18,926 nt of DNA, from assembly GCA_900548875.1 (NCBI GenBank), contig URMA01000059.1:1-18926 (forward strand), written 5' to 3'. This stretch comes from an uncultured Porphyromonadaceae bacterium (GTDB lineage: Bacteria; Bacteroidota; Bacteroidia; Bacteroidales; Muribaculaceae). The position numbers and the translations under genes were made by a program. Shown here one piece after another: positions 6,326-15,005 of this stretch; position 1 is the stretch's first letter; every line of letters begins with the position of its first letter. The notes under the pieces were generated by a model that ran no database searches, was not told where the DNA came from, and was given only the letters and a program-made list of their open reading frames with translations.

Positions 6326-8362
6326 TTATTTCAAAAGCTCGACTGAACGTTTCAGGAATTCGTCGAGAGCCTGGCCTTTGAGCAGGTTGTTTCCGAGGAG
6401 TGCCAGGTCGATAAGCTGCTTGATAAGCGGGTTGCTTGCAGCATAGGTGCGGATAGCTTCGTTTTCTTCCTTACGGATACTTTCAGCTTTGGCTTCATTT
6501 TCCGTAATCTGCAACTTTTCGGCTTCCGTTGCATCCTTCTTGTCGCGGAGTTCGGCAACAGTCTTGTTGATGGAGTCGATGGATTCTTCCATTGGCATCA
6601 CCTTGTCGTTCAATGCGGCTTTCGCGTCGTCCATCACACGTTTGATGAGCGGGTGCTCGGTGTTGAGGATTACACTGTAGGAGTCAGGCAGATCGCCGTA
6701 GAAGCTCATGCCGCTTTGCATTGCCGCCATTTCCTTCATGCGTCGCATGTATTCGCTCTGTGTGATTTGTACCGGTTGGGTATTTTCGCTGAGCGCTTCG
6801 AACGACACAAGGAATTCGCTCTTTTCTACTGTCGGGATCTGTGACTTGAACAGTTCGGTCATGATGTTGCGTTCCGAAGTGGAGAGCTCGGCAGTCTTGC
6901 GGTCTTCCTTCACAATGAGGTTTTCAATCACATCGCTGTCGACACGCACGAATCTCGATTTTTCGAGCTTGCGTTCCAACAGTCCGACAAAGTGGCTGCC
7001 CAACTGGTCGTCGATGACAAGCACATCGTATCCCTTGTCGGTAGCTGCCTTGATATAGCTGTACTGAGCTGTCTTGTCGGTAGTGTAGAGATAGATGAGG
7101 TTGCCGTCCTTGTCAGTCTGATTACTTTCGATGAGCTGCTTGTATTCGTCGAGCGTGAATTTCTTGTCGTCGGTGTTTGGCAGAAGGGCAAACTTCATGG
7201 CCGAATCACAGAACTTTTCGTCGGTCAGCATGCCGTACTCGATGAAAATCTTGATGTCGTTCCATTTTTCTTCAAACTCCTGACGGCGTGTCTTGAAAAT
7301 GTTTTCAAGCTGTGAAGCCACCTTCTTTGTAATATAGGAAGAGATTTTCTTTACGTTGGCATCGCTCTGGAGATAAGAACGTGACACGTTCAACGGAATA
7401 TCCGGTGAGTCGATGACACCACGCATAATCATCATGAAGTCGGGCACTACGCCTTCTACTGAATCTGTTACGAATACCTGGTTGCAGTAGAGCTGTATGC
7501 GGTTCTGCTGTGCATCGAGGTTGTTTTTCAGTTTTGGGAAATAGAGGATACCGGTCAGCGTGAACGGGAAGTCAACGTTCAGGTGAATCCAGAACAACGG
7601 GTCTTCGTTGCCCGGATAGAGTTCGTGGTAGAACTTCAGATAGTCCTCGTCTTTCAGTTCGGAAGGCTGAAGCGTCCATGCCGGCTTGGTGTCGTTGATG
7701 ACATTATCTTCCTCCGTGTCGACAAATTTTCCGTCTTTCCATTCCTGTTTTTTGCCGAATACGATAGGCACAGGGAGGAACTTGCAGTACTTCTTCAGCA
7801 AGGATTCGATTTTGTCCTTTTCCAAAAATTCCTTGCATTCGTCGTCAATATGAAGAATGATGTCCGTACCGCGTTCTGCCTTTTCGATTTCTGTCAATTC
7901 GTATTCCGGTGAACCGTCGCATACCCAGCTGATGGCCTTTGCACCTTCTTTATAAGAGAGTGTGCGGATTTCCACTTTCTTGGATACCATGAAGGCAGAG
8001 TAGAAGCCCAGACCGAAGTGGCCGATGATGGCATTGGCGTTGTCCTTGTATTTGGCAAGGAATTCTTCTGCACCGGAGAATGCGATTTGGTTGATATATT
8101 TTTCAACGTCTTCTGCGGTCATACCGATACCGGCATCGGAAACGGTCAATGTTCCGTTTTCCTTGTCGAGGGTCACGCGGACCTTCAAGTCGCCGAGTTC
8201 GCCTTTGAATTCGCCGCAGGAAGAAAGTGTTTTCAGTTTTTGAGTTGCGTCGATAGCGTTGGAAACGATTTCACGAAGAAAAATATCGTGGTCGCTGTAT
8301 AAGAATTTTTTGATAACCGGAAAAATGTTTTCCGTAGTTACTCCAATTTTTCCTTTTTGCAT
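6326..8362 (-). CDS. htpG: Molecular chaperone HtpG (bacterial Hsp90)
   Basis: ATP-dependent dimeric cytosolic chaperone that remodels client proteins with the DnaK system. 678 residues, normal for the Bacteroidetes family. The GHKL ATPase domain is complete: FLREIVSNAIDA (Glu31 catalytic, Asn35), SDAGIGM (Asp76) and the lid segment GHFGLGFYSAFMV (around 110-125); middle-domain hallmarks include the SRSYLQSDANVKKI stretch with the gamma-phosphate-contacting arginine region. The C-terminal dimerisation domain ends without MEEVD, as expected in bacteria. The open frame extends 42 codons upstream to 8488, but that extension overlaps the clpC stop and terminator and is unlike HtpG, so the ATG at 8360-8362 (MQKGKIGVTTENIF) is the likely start. 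It follows clpC on the same strand, separated by a terminator; no clear TAnnTTTG promoter is seen in the 107-nt gap. Confidence 0.97.
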   Translation of the reverse strand: MQKGKIGVTTENIFPVIKKFLYSDHDIFLREIVSNAIDATQKLKTLSSCGEFKGELGDLKVRVTLDKENGTLTVSDAGIGMTAEDVEKYINQIAFSGAEEFLAKYKDNANAIIGHFGLGFYSAFMVSKKVEIRTLSYKEGAKAISWVCDGSPEYELTEIEKAERGTDIILHIDDECKEFLEKDKIESLLKKYCKFLPVPIVFGKKQEWKDGKFVDTEEDNVINDTKPAWTLQPSELKDEDYLKFYHELYPGNEDPLFWIHLNVDFPFTLTGILYFPKLKNNLDAQQNRIQLYCNQVFVTDSVEGVVPDFMMIMRGVIDSPDIPLNVSRSYLQSDANVKKISSYITKKVASQLENIFKTRRQEFEEKWNDIKIFIEYGMLTDEKFCDSAMKFALLPNTDDKKFTLDEYKQLIESNQTDKDGNLIYLYTTDKTAQYSYIKAATDKGYDVLVIDDQLGSHFVGLLERKLEKSRFVRVDSDVIENLIVKEDRKTAELSTSERNIMTELFKSQIPTVEKSEFLVSFEALSENTQPVQITQSEYMRRMKEMAAMQSGMSFYGDLPDSYSVILNTEHPLIKRVMDDAKAALNDKVMPMEESIDSINKTVAELRDKKDATEAEKLQITENEAKAESIRKEENEAIRTYAASNPLIKQLIDLALLGNNLLKGQALDEFLKRSVELLK

Positions 8363-8398
8363 GATTGTTTGTATTTTTTGTTCTGTCCCATAATAAGC

Positions 8399-8430
8399 AA
8401 AAAAAATGCCATACTTGGAAAAGTATGACA
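8399..8430 (-). terminator. Intrinsic terminator of clpC
   Basis: On the minus strand TGTCATACTT-TTCC-AAGTATGGCA forms a 10-bp stem (one T-G wobble) followed by eight T residues (8406-8399). It lies 40 nt after the clpC stop and just before htpG. Confidence 0.88.
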
Positions 8431-8469
8431 TTTTATCCGTTTTGTATGACGAAATTGTCAGTCGTCCGC

Positions 8470-10605
8470 TTATTCGCCGACAACGCATTTCAGTTTGTCG
8501 TTCTCTTTGTCAACGTCGAATTTCAGTTTTCGGCTGTTTTCCAGTTCCGCACGCAGCATCATTTCGGCCAAATCGTCTTCAATGTATTGCTGGATGGCAC
8601 GTTTTAGCGGACGTGCACCGTATTGGCGGTCGTAGCCTTTCTCAACGATGAAATTCTTGGCTTCGTCGGTAATGGTCAGCTCGTAACCGAGGTCGGACAC
8701 GCGCTTGATGAAACCGCGCAGCTCGATGTCGATAATCTTGAACAGGTCGTCCTTTTCAAGCGAGTTGAACATCACGATATCGTCGACACGATTTAAGAAT
8801 TCTGGCGCAAACGCCTTGTTCAGAGCTTTTTGGATGACACTGCGCGAATGTTCCTTCATGTCGCGGCCCGTATCGAAGCCGATGCCCTTGCCGAAGTCTT
8901 TCAATTGGCGTGTACCGATGTTCGATGTCATGATGATAATCGTGTTCTTGAAGTCCACATAACGACCGAGGCTGTCGGTCAGACGGCCTTCGTCCATTAC
9001 CTGCAACAGCATGTTGAACACATCGGGATGCGCCTTTTCGATTTCGTCGAGAAGGATGACGCTATAAGGACGGCGACGCACTTTCTCCGTCAGTTGTCCG
9101 CCTTCTTCATAGCCGACATATCCGGGAGGTGCCCCCGTGAGGCGCGACACCGTGAATTTTTCCATATACTCGCTCATGTCCACGCGAATCAGGGCATCCT
9201 TTGAGTCGAACAGAAACTCTGCCAGCTTCTTTGCCAGGTGGGTTTTGCCGACACCCGTCGGTCCGAGGAACATGAATGTGCCGATAGGACGGTTCGGGTC
9301 CTTCAGTCCGACACGGTTGCGCTGTATGGCCTTTACGATTTTTGCTATCGCTTCGTCCTGTCCGACGATGTCACGCTGAAGTTCTGCTTTCATGTCGAGC
9401 AGGCGTGCGCTTTCCGACTGGGCAATCCGCTGAACAGGTACGCCTGTCATCATGGCCACCACTTCCGCAATTTTGTCAGCGTCGACAATTTCGCGGTGGT
9501 TGCGCAACTCGATCTCCCAATCCTGTTTTTGCTTGACAAGAGCCGTCTCCATCTGATGGATTTCGTCGCGGTATTTTGCCGCTTCCTCAAACTGTTGTGC
9601 CTGAGCGGCTTTCAACTTGAGGGTGGTGGTTTCGCTGATTTTCTCTTCGAGAGCGATGAGCGATTGCGGAGCATTTACGTTGGCCATGTGCACACGTGCA
9701 CCGGCTTCGTCGAGCGCATCGATGGCCTTGTCAGGGAAGGAACGGTCGCTGACATAGCGTTGTGTCAGTTTGACGCAGGCCGCCAATGCGGCATCCGTAA
9801 ATGTCACGTTATGATGGTTTTCATAATTTGCTTTGATGTTCTGCAAAATCTGCAGGGTTTCTTCGGGCGATGTCTGCTCGACGATGACTTTCTGGAAACG
9901 GCGTTCCAACGCACCGTCCTTTTCGATGCTTTTACGGTATTCGTCGAGGGTTGTGGCTCCGATACATTGCAGATCGCCGCGGGCAAGGGCCGGTTTCAGC
10001 AGGTTGGCGGCATCCATTGTGCCCGTAGAGCTGCCAGCTCCCACGATGTTGTGCAGCTCGTCGATGAACAGGATGATGTCCTTGTTCTTCTTCAGCTCGT
10101 CGAGAATGGCTTTGATACGCTCCTCAAACTGTCCACGGTATTTTGTGCCGGCCACAACAGCCGCCATGTCCAGCGAGATGACACGCTTGTCGAAGAGCAG
10201 TCGCGATACCTTCCGCTGCTTGATTCGCAGGGCAAGACCTTCCACGATGGCAGATTTTCCCACGCCCGGTTCTCCGATCAGCACCGGATTGTTTTTCTTG
10301 CGGCGGCTGAGGATCTGTATCAGCCGTTCTATTTCGTGGTCTCTGCCTACGACCGGATCCAGCTTGCCTTCTTCGGCAGCCTGCGTGATGTCGTAGCCGA
10401 ACTTGTTTAGCACGGGTGTGTCGTTAGGTCCGGATTTTCTTGGCTGCTGGCTCTGCCGATCGGCCGTATTTCCGTCGTTCTCTTTCGGAGACTCTTCGGG
10501 AAAACCGTCGTCGTCATCGTCAAAGTCGTTGTTTTCATATTTGTCGGAGAGCTGCATCGTGGTCAGCGTCCGGCTATATTTTGTCCTCTTTTCAGGTCTG
10601 TTCAT
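8470..10605 (-). CDS. clpC: ClpC-type AAA+ protease ATPase subunit lacking the usual N-terminal Clp-N domain
   Basis: 711-residue double-AAA+ unfoldase that should feed substrates to ClpP. First ATPase module: GEPGVGKS (111-118), ILFIDE (178-183) and the RRF arginine-finger region (235-237). A short middle region with a UVR-like FEEAAKYRDEI (339-349) marks ClpC rather than ClpB. Second module: GPTGVGKT (448-455), ILLDE (517-521) and sensor 2 GARPLKR (663-669). The ClpP-docking loop motif IGF is at 575-577. ClpC proteins usually have about 800-850 residues because of an N-domain of roughly 150 residues. Here residues 1-60 are instead a charged, low-complexity linker-like segment (NDFDDDDDGF). 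There is no room for a lost N-domain upstream, because the divergent gene starts at 10794. A second possible start is Met17 (10557). A TATTTTTG at 10648-10641 is a candidate -7 element. Confidence 0.9.
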   Translation of the reverse strand: MNRPEKRTKYSRTLTTMQLSDKYENNDFDDDDDGFPEESPKENDGNTADRQSQQPRKSGPNDTPVLNKFGYDITQAAEEGKLDPVVGRDHEIERLIQILSRRKKNNPVLIGEPGVGKSAIVEGLALRIKQRKVSRLLFDKRVISLDMAAVVAGTKYRGQFEERIKAILDELKKNKDIILFIDELHNIVGAGSSTGTMDAANLLKPALARGDLQCIGATTLDEYRKSIEKDGALERRFQKVIVEQTSPEETLQILQNIKANYENHHNVTFTDAALAACVKLTQRYVSDRSFPDKAIDALDEAGARVHMANVNAPQSLIALEEKISETTTLKLKAAQAQQFEEAAKYRDEIHQMETALVKQKQDWEIELRNHREIVDADKIAEVVAMMTGVPVQRIAQSESARLLDMKAELQRDIVGQDEAIAKIVKAIQRNRVGLKDPNRPIGTFMFLGPTGVGKTHLAKKLAEFLFDSKDALIRVDMSEYMEKFTVSRLTGAPPGYVGYEEGGQLTEKVRRRPYSVILLDEIEKAHPDVFNMLLQVMDEGRLTDSLGRYVDFKNTIIIMTSNIGTRQLKDFGKGIGFDTGRDMKEHSRSVIQKALNKAFAPEFLNRVDDIVMFNSLEKDDLFKIIDIELRGFIKRVSDLGYELTITDEAKNFIVEKGYDRQYGARPLKRAIQQYIEDDLAEMMLRAELENSRKLKFDVDKENDKLKCVVGE

Positions 10606-10640
10606 GTTTATGCTTTATAGATTATTCATAATTTCACTAT

Positions 10641-10648
10641 CAAAAATA
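10641..10648 (-). promoter_or_regulatory. Candidate -7 element for clpC
   Basis: TATTTTTG on the minus strand fits TAnnTTTG and lies 35 nt before the start at 10605. No TTTG is found at the expected 20-nt distance upstream, so support is partial. Confidence 0.4.
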
Positions 10649-10728
10649 ATGCCAAAAGTTGTATTGTCTGACTATGCCGTCCGGCGGTTTTCTTATGATT
10701 GGAACAAGTGGAATTTCTTTGCAGTTTT

Positions 10729-10760
10729 TTTGTTTAATTGGAATATATATGTTATCTTTG
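10729..10760 (+). promoter_or_regulatory. Bacteroidetes-type promoter of the tandem beta-barrel genes
   Basis: TTTG at 10729-10732, 20 nt spacer, TATCTTTG at 10753-10760: an exact match to the TTTG / TAnnTTTG pattern. The first ATG is at 10794, giving a leader of about 27 nt. Confidence 0.85.
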
Positions 10761-10793
10761 ACAAATATAAATTAAAAATCATAAATTGAAACT

Positions 10794-11429
10794 ATGAAAA
10801 ATGTGCTTATTGTATTGGCGTTGATGTTTTCCGCCTTGTCTGTGAATGCTGTCGGTTTTAAGTTTGGTATTAAGTTGGGCGCGCTTGTGTCCCGTGTGGA
10901 AAACACCAATGGAGTTTCTGATGGAACTTATTTCTCAAATTTGGACTATCCGTTTGTCGGCGAGTCCGGCGTTTCATTTACCGGTGGAGTAGCAACAAAA
11001 ATTGACCTTTATAAAGGTTTTGGCATTGACCCGGAAATCATGTTTCAACAAATTATAGGAAAGTATGTCCGTTCCGGTGAGGAAGACGAAAGTCTTTCGC
11101 AGGCGTCATGCAATGCTTATACGTTAGGCATTCCGGTTATGCTTCGCTATCGCTTTGATCTGCCGGTGGTTGCTCCGATGATTTTTACGGGACCGGTTAT
11201 GGGGTTCCGACTGCAGTCAACCAAATACTTCTCATTTACCCCGTCGCTCTTTTCCGTTGACTGGCGTGTGGGTATCGGAGCGATGATTCGTGAGAATATC
11301 GAAGTTTCCGCTAGCTATAACTATGGGTTGCGTAACTTTGCAAAATATTACGAAGACTACAATTATCGAAAGATAGATTTGAAAAACAGAGCGACCTATT
11401 GGACTGTCGCTTTGGGCTACTACTTTTAA
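10794..11429 (+). CDS. Outer-membrane beta-barrel protein (PorT/OMP_b-brl-like), first of two tandem paralogues
   Basis: 211 residues with a Sec signal peptide (MKNVLIVLALMFSALSVNA) and then alternating amphipathic strands typical of a small, roughly eight-stranded barrel, beginning VGFKFGIKLGA and ending in TYWTVALGYYF. The C-terminal aromatic Phe with alternating hydrophobics is the usual BAM recognition signal, so it should sit in the outer membrane. It resembles the PorT-family / outer-membrane-protein beta-barrel domain proteins that are abundant in Bacteroidetes; no specific function can be assigned. It is closely related to the next gene: both share VENTNG, YKGFGIDPEIMFQQI and IPVMLRYRFDLPVVAPM, while the predicted surface loops differ. 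The start is fixed by the signal peptide and by the promoter 34 nt upstream. Confidence 0.85.
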   Translation: MKNVLIVLALMFSALSVNAVGFKFGIKLGALVSRVENTNGVSDGTYFSNLDYPFVGESGVSFTGGVATKIDLYKGFGIDPEIMFQQIIGKYVRSGEEDESLSQASCNAYTLGIPVMLRYRFDLPVVAPMIFTGPVMGFRLQSTKYFSFTPSLFSVDWRVGIGAMIRENIEVSASYNYGLRNFAKYYEDYNYRKIDLKNRATYWTVALGYYF

Positions 11430-11464
11430 ATTCGTGACAAGAACTTTGGATGTATCTTTTTAAC

Positions 11465-11486
11465 GGACACATTGGAGTAATGTGCC
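11465..11486 (+). other. Short hairpin between the two barrel genes
   Basis: CACATT (11468-11473) pairs with AATGTG (11479-11484), extended past an A-C mismatch by GG/CC. No T run follows, so it is not a classical terminator. It may be an mRNA processing or stability element, or chance. Confidence 0.3.
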
Positions 11487-11520
11487 CCCAAATAATGAAT
11501 TGTATTTTTAAGAACCAGTT

Positions 11521-12162
11521 ATGAAAAAATTGTTTTTATTGATTGCAGTGGTGCTGTCGTGCTTTTCAGCGAATGCTGTGGGGCTGAAGTTTGGCATCAA
11601 GTTGGGTGCAGTCCTGTCGAAAGTGGAGAACACTAACGGTATGGCAGATGGTACTGATTTAGGCCAATGCGCCTACCCGTTTACCGGAAAATCGGTTGTT
11701 TCCTTTACGGGCGGTCTTGCTGCCAAAATCGATGTGTATAAAGGTTTTGGAATAGATCCTGAAATCATGTTCCAGCAAATATCCGGAGAGATCTATCGCC
11801 GTGCCGTGACTGAAAAGATCGGTGATGACGTCAATAAATATAAAGTTTCTACGATCAGTATTCCTGTCATGCTTCGCTATCGCTTCGACCTGCCGGTGGT
11901 TGCTCCGATGGTATTTACCGGTCCTGTGTTCGGGTTGAGGTTGCAGTCGGGTTATTCCTTCGCGCTGAGTCCGGCTACTGTTCAGACTGACTGGAGGGTA
12001 GGTGTCGGAGTGATGATTATGAAAAACACGGAAGTTGCCGTAAGCTATAACTATGGTCTGAACAATTTCACCGATTATAAAGACGAATATGTGAATGCTA
12101 TCACGCATGAACTTCATAATCGTGCCACTTATTGGACGCTGACTTTGGGCTACTACTTCTGA
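11521..12162 (+). CDS. Outer-membrane beta-barrel protein, second tandem paralogue
   Basis: 213 residues, signal peptide MKKLFLLIAVVLSCFSANA, barrel starting VGLKFGIKLGA and ending TYWTLTLGYYF. It matches the upstream gene along its whole length; the segment IPVMLRYRFDLPVVAPM is identical in both, while stretches such as RRAVTEKIGDDVNKYKVS are specific to this copy, suggesting divergence in surface loops after duplication. The gap of 91 nt contains only a weak TATCTTTT (11453-11460) as a promoter candidate, so readthrough from the strong promoter at 10729 is likely. A strong terminator follows. Function unknown beyond an envelope role. Confidence 0.85.
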   Translation: MKKLFLLIAVVLSCFSANAVGLKFGIKLGAVLSKVENTNGMADGTDLGQCAYPFTGKSVVSFTGGLAAKIDVYKGFGIDPEIMFQQISGEIYRRAVTEKIGDDVNKYKVSTISIPVMLRYRFDLPVVAPMVFTGPVFGLRLQSGYSFALSPATVQTDWRVGVGVMIMKNTEVAVSYNYGLNNFTDYKDEYVNAITHELHNRATYWTLTLGYYF

Positions 12163-12182
12163 TTTCAGATTGATATGGCATG

Positions 12183-12218
12183 ACGGCAGGAATCCGTTGG
12201 GGATTTCTGCCGTTTTTT
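12183..12218 (+). terminator. Intrinsic terminator after the tandem barrel genes
   Basis: ACGGCAGGAATCC (12183-12195) pairs with GGATTTCTGCCGT (12201-12213) over 13 positions with one G-T wobble, five-base loop, followed by TTTTTT (12213-12218). Confidence 0.92.
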
Positions 12219-12339
12219 ATGTTCTTTCGGGTTGAATGGGAAGGGAATGGCGAATTTTCGGAGGCAAAACTACATTGTCCGCTTAACGATTTTTTATAAA
12301 AACAATATATAATATAAGGTGTAGATTGGCGATTTTTTG

Positions 12340-12347
12340 TATCTTTG
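12340..12347 (+). promoter_or_regulatory. Candidate -7 element of the gyrA promoter
   Basis: TATCTTTGT at 12340 matches TAnnTTTGY. The gyrA ATG is at 12395, giving a leader of roughly 40 nt. The -33 region lacks a clear TTTG. The rest of the gap from 12219 to 12339 shows nothing recognisable. Confidence 0.6.
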
Positions 12348-12394
12348 TATGATTTATGTAATGAAAAAAGAAGCATTGGAAAAAGAAAATTGAT

Positions 12395-14980
12395 ATGATG
12401 CAAGAAGATCGTATTATCAAGATTGATATTGAAAGCGAAATGCAAAAAGCATACATCGACTATTCGATGTCAGTAATTGTATCCCGTGCTTTGCCTGATG
12501 TGCGCGACGGTTTCAAACCTGTACACCGCCGCGTTCTTTTCGGTATGGAAAAGTTGGGCAACACGTCAACTCAAGGATACAAAAAATCGGCTCGTATTGT
12601 CGGTGAAGTTTTGGGTAAGTATCACCCGCACGGTGACTCTTCTGTCTATTTGGCAATGGTGCGCATGGCTCAGGAATGGTCGTTGCGCTATCCGCTTATC
12701 GACGGACAGGGAAACTTCGGTTCTATCGACGGTGACTCGCCTGCGGCTATGCGTTATACAGAAGCGCGCCTGCAAAAGATGGGCGAGGAAATGATGCGTG
12801 ACATTGACGAGGAAACAGTCGACTTCACGCCGAACTTCGACAACACGTTGGAAGAGCCGACGGTATTGCCGACACGTTTCCCGAACCTCCTTGTCAACGG
12901 TGCGTCGGGTATTGCCGTAGGTATGGCAACCAATATGCCTCCCCACAACATGACGGAAGCTATCAATGCTTCCATTGCATTGCTTGAAAATCCGGACATC
13001 ACGATTCCTGAACTGATGAAATATATCAAGGCTCCTGACTTCCCGACGGGAGGTATCATTTACGGCTATGCCGGTGTGAAGGATGCCTATGAAACAGGCC
13101 GTGGACGTATCGTAGTCCGTGCAAAATGCGAAATCGAATCGGAAAAAGACCACGACAAGATTATAGTAAACGAAATACCGTATAATGTCAATAAGGCTCA
13201 GCTGATTGAATCGATTGCCGAACTGGTGGAAGACAAGAAACTTGACGGCATTTCCAACATCAACGACGAGAGCGACCGTACGGGTATGCGTATTGTCATC
13301 GACATCAAGCGCGATGCCAATGCCAGTGTCATTCTGAACAAACTGTACAAAATGACACAGCTTCAGTCGTCGTTCAGTGTCAACAATGTGGCGCTGGTCG
13401 ACGGTCTGCCGAAACTGCTTAACCTCAAGGAACTTTTGGAAGCGTTCCTGAAACACCGTCACGAAGTGGTGATTCGCCGTACGCGCTTCCAGTTGCGTAA
13501 GGCTGAAGAGCGTGCCCACATTGTCAAGGGCTTGATTATTGCTTGCGACAACATCGACGAGGTGATCAGCATTATCCGCAATTCCAAGACAACGGAAGAG
13601 GCCCGCACTCGCTTGAGCGAGCGTTTCGGTCTCGACGAGTTGCAGACAAAGGCTATCGTGGAGATGCGTCTGGCTGCGTTGACCGGTATGAGTCAGGCCA
13701 AGTTGCATGAGGAATACGAAGAACTTCAGAAACGAATTGAATTCTTGAACCAGATCCTTACCGACGACAACGTATGCCGCAAGGTGATCGAAGACGAGCT
13801 GGTGGAAACACGCGAAAAGTTCGGTGACGAACGTAGGACGGAAATCGTTTACGCTTCTGAAGAATTTAATGCGGAAGACTTCTATGCCGACGATGAAATG
13901 ATTATCACAATTTCTCACCTTGGCTACATCAAGCGTACGCCGCTGAGCGACTTCCGTGCACAGCATCGTGGCGGTGTCGGAGCGAAGGGCAGCGATACCC
14001 GTGAAGAAGACTTTATCGAATATATCTATCCGGCTTCCATGCACAACTACATGCTCTTCTTTACCCAGAGGGGACGTTGCTACTGGCTCAAGGTTTACGA
14101 AATTCCGGAAGGTGCGAAGAACTCAAAGGGACGTGCTATCCAGAACTTGCTGAACATCGAAGCCGGCGACAAGGTGAACGCCTTTATCCGTGTGAAACGT
14201 CTGGACGATGAGGAATTTATCAATTCCCACTACCTGATTTTCTGTACGAAGAAGGGTATTATCAAGAAAACGTGTCTGGAAGCATATTCCCGTCCGCGTC
14301 AGAACGGTGTGAATGCCATCGTTATCCGCGAAGACGACCAGGTTATCCAAGTGCGTATGACCGACGGCAATGCGGAAGTGCTGATGGCCAACCGCAACGG
14401 CCGTGCTATCCGTTTCCACGAAAGCACGGTGCGTGTGATGGGCCGTGTGTCTACCGGTGTGAAGGGTATGACGCTTGACGGTGACGACGACGAAGTGGTC
14501 GGTATGATTACGATGACCGGCAAGCCGGGTGAAACCGTGATGGTGGTATCAGAACAGGGTTATGGCAAGCGTTCATACCTTGATGACTATCGTATCACGA
14601 ACCGTGGCGGTAAGGGTGTGAAGACTCTGAACGTAACGGATAAGACCGGCAAGCTCGTTTCCATCAAGAATGTGAACGATTCGAACGACTTGGTAATCAT
14701 CAACAAGTCGGGCATCACATTGCGTCTGAAAGTTGCGGATATTCGTGTGATGGGCCGTGCTACCCAGGGTGTTCGTCTGATTAACCTCGAGAAACGTAAC
14801 GACGAAATCGCTTCCGTCTGCAAGGTGGACTCGGAAGAGGAAGCTCTTGAAATGGAAGAAGGTGTTGACACTTCTGTAACTGAAGTTCCGGAGGAAGATC
14901 CGACAACGGGAACAGTTGACGAGGGCGCTGATTCAGAGAATGGCGCACCACTCGGGGGCTTGTTTGAAGAATTGAACTAA
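12395..14980 (+). CDS. gyrA: DNA gyrase subunit A
   Basis: 861-residue subunit that cuts and rejoins DNA in the A2B2 gyrase, adding negative supercoils with ATP used by GyrB. The winged-helix and tower core is complete: HRRVLFGM (44-51), the quinolone-pocket helix KYHPHGDSSVY (75-85), the catalytic tyrosine Tyr121 in AMRYTEARL, and the preceding DGQGNFGSIDGDSP. The C-terminal DNA-wrapping beta-pinwheel starts near 500; its GyrA-box counterpart is QHRGGVG (523-529), and RGGKGV recurs in a later blade. The protein ends in a long acidic tail rich in Glu and Asp (about 815-850), a feature that tunes wrapping in other gyrases. Ser82 is the position mutated in resistant Bacteroides and is wild type here; residue 86 is Leu where E. 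coli has Asp87. Start ATGATG: Met1 or Met4 bases (12398) are equally possible. The TPR gene follows after 25 nt. Confidence 0.98.
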   Translation: MMQEDRIIKIDIESEMQKAYIDYSMSVIVSRALPDVRDGFKPVHRRVLFGMEKLGNTSTQGYKKSARIVGEVLGKYHPHGDSSVYLAMVRMAQEWSLRYPLIDGQGNFGSIDGDSPAAMRYTEARLQKMGEEMMRDIDEETVDFTPNFDNTLEEPTVLPTRFPNLLVNGASGIAVGMATNMPPHNMTEAINASIALLENPDITIPELMKYIKAPDFPTGGIIYGYAGVKDAYETGRGRIVVRAKCEIESEKDHDKIIVNEIPYNVNKAQLIESIAELVEDKKLDGISNINDESDRTGMRIVIDIKRDANASVILNKLYKMTQLQSSFSVNNVALVDGLPKLLNLKELLEAFLKHRHEVVIRRTRFQLRKAEERAHIVKGLIIACDNIDEVISIIRNSKTTEEARTRLSERFGLDELQTKAIVEMRLAALTGMSQAKLHEEYEELQKRIEFLNQILTDDNVCRKVIEDELVETREKFGDERRTEIVYASEEFNAEDFYADDEMIITISHLGYIKRTPLSDFRAQHRGGVGAKGSDTREEDFIEYIYPASMHNYMLFFTQRGRCYWLKVYEIPEGAKNSKGRAIQNLLNIEAGDKVNAFIRVKRLDDEEFINSHYLIFCTKKGIIKKTCLEAYSRPRQNGVNAIVIREDDQVIQVRMTDGNAEVLMANRNGRAIRFHESTVRVMGRVSTGVKGMTLDGDDDEVVGMITMTGKPGETVMVVSEQGYGKRSYLDDYRITNRGGKGVKTLNVTDKTGKLVSIKNVNDSNDLVIINKSGITLRLKVADIRVMGRATQGVRLINLEKRNDEIASVCKVDSEEEALEMEEGVDTSVTEVPEEDPTTGTVDEGADSENGAPLGGLFEELN

Positions 14981-15005
14981 TAACTACAAATAAATCTAAC
15001 TTAAA

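Noticed and set aside
8363..8469. CIRCE or other heat-shock operator before htpG
   Set aside because: No TTAGCACTC / GAGTGCTAA pair is present; the only structure is the clpC terminator.
8363..8488. 42-codon upstream extension of htpG
   Set aside because: Overlaps the clpC stop and its terminator hairpin; the family start is at MQKGKIGVTTENIF.
9238..10410. 390-codon open frame antisense to clpC
   Set aside because: Shadow of a certain gene; composition (Cys, Phe, His rich) and lack of motifs argue against coding.
10606..10793. Possible remnant of a ClpC N-domain upstream of clpC
   Set aside because: The gap is AT-rich, too short (188 bp) and holds the divergent promoter; no frame encodes Clp-N-like sequence.
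12101..12445. 114-codon minus-strand open frame between the barrel genes and gyrA
   Set aside because: Crosses the plus-strand terminator and the gyrA start; no domain, Ser/Lys/Tyr-rich low-quality translation.
12566..14044. 492-codon open frame antisense to gyrA
   Set aside because: Lies wholly inside gyrA on the other strand; translation is His/Val/Phe/Arg-rich with no domain, typical of a shadow created by codon bias of a conserved gene.
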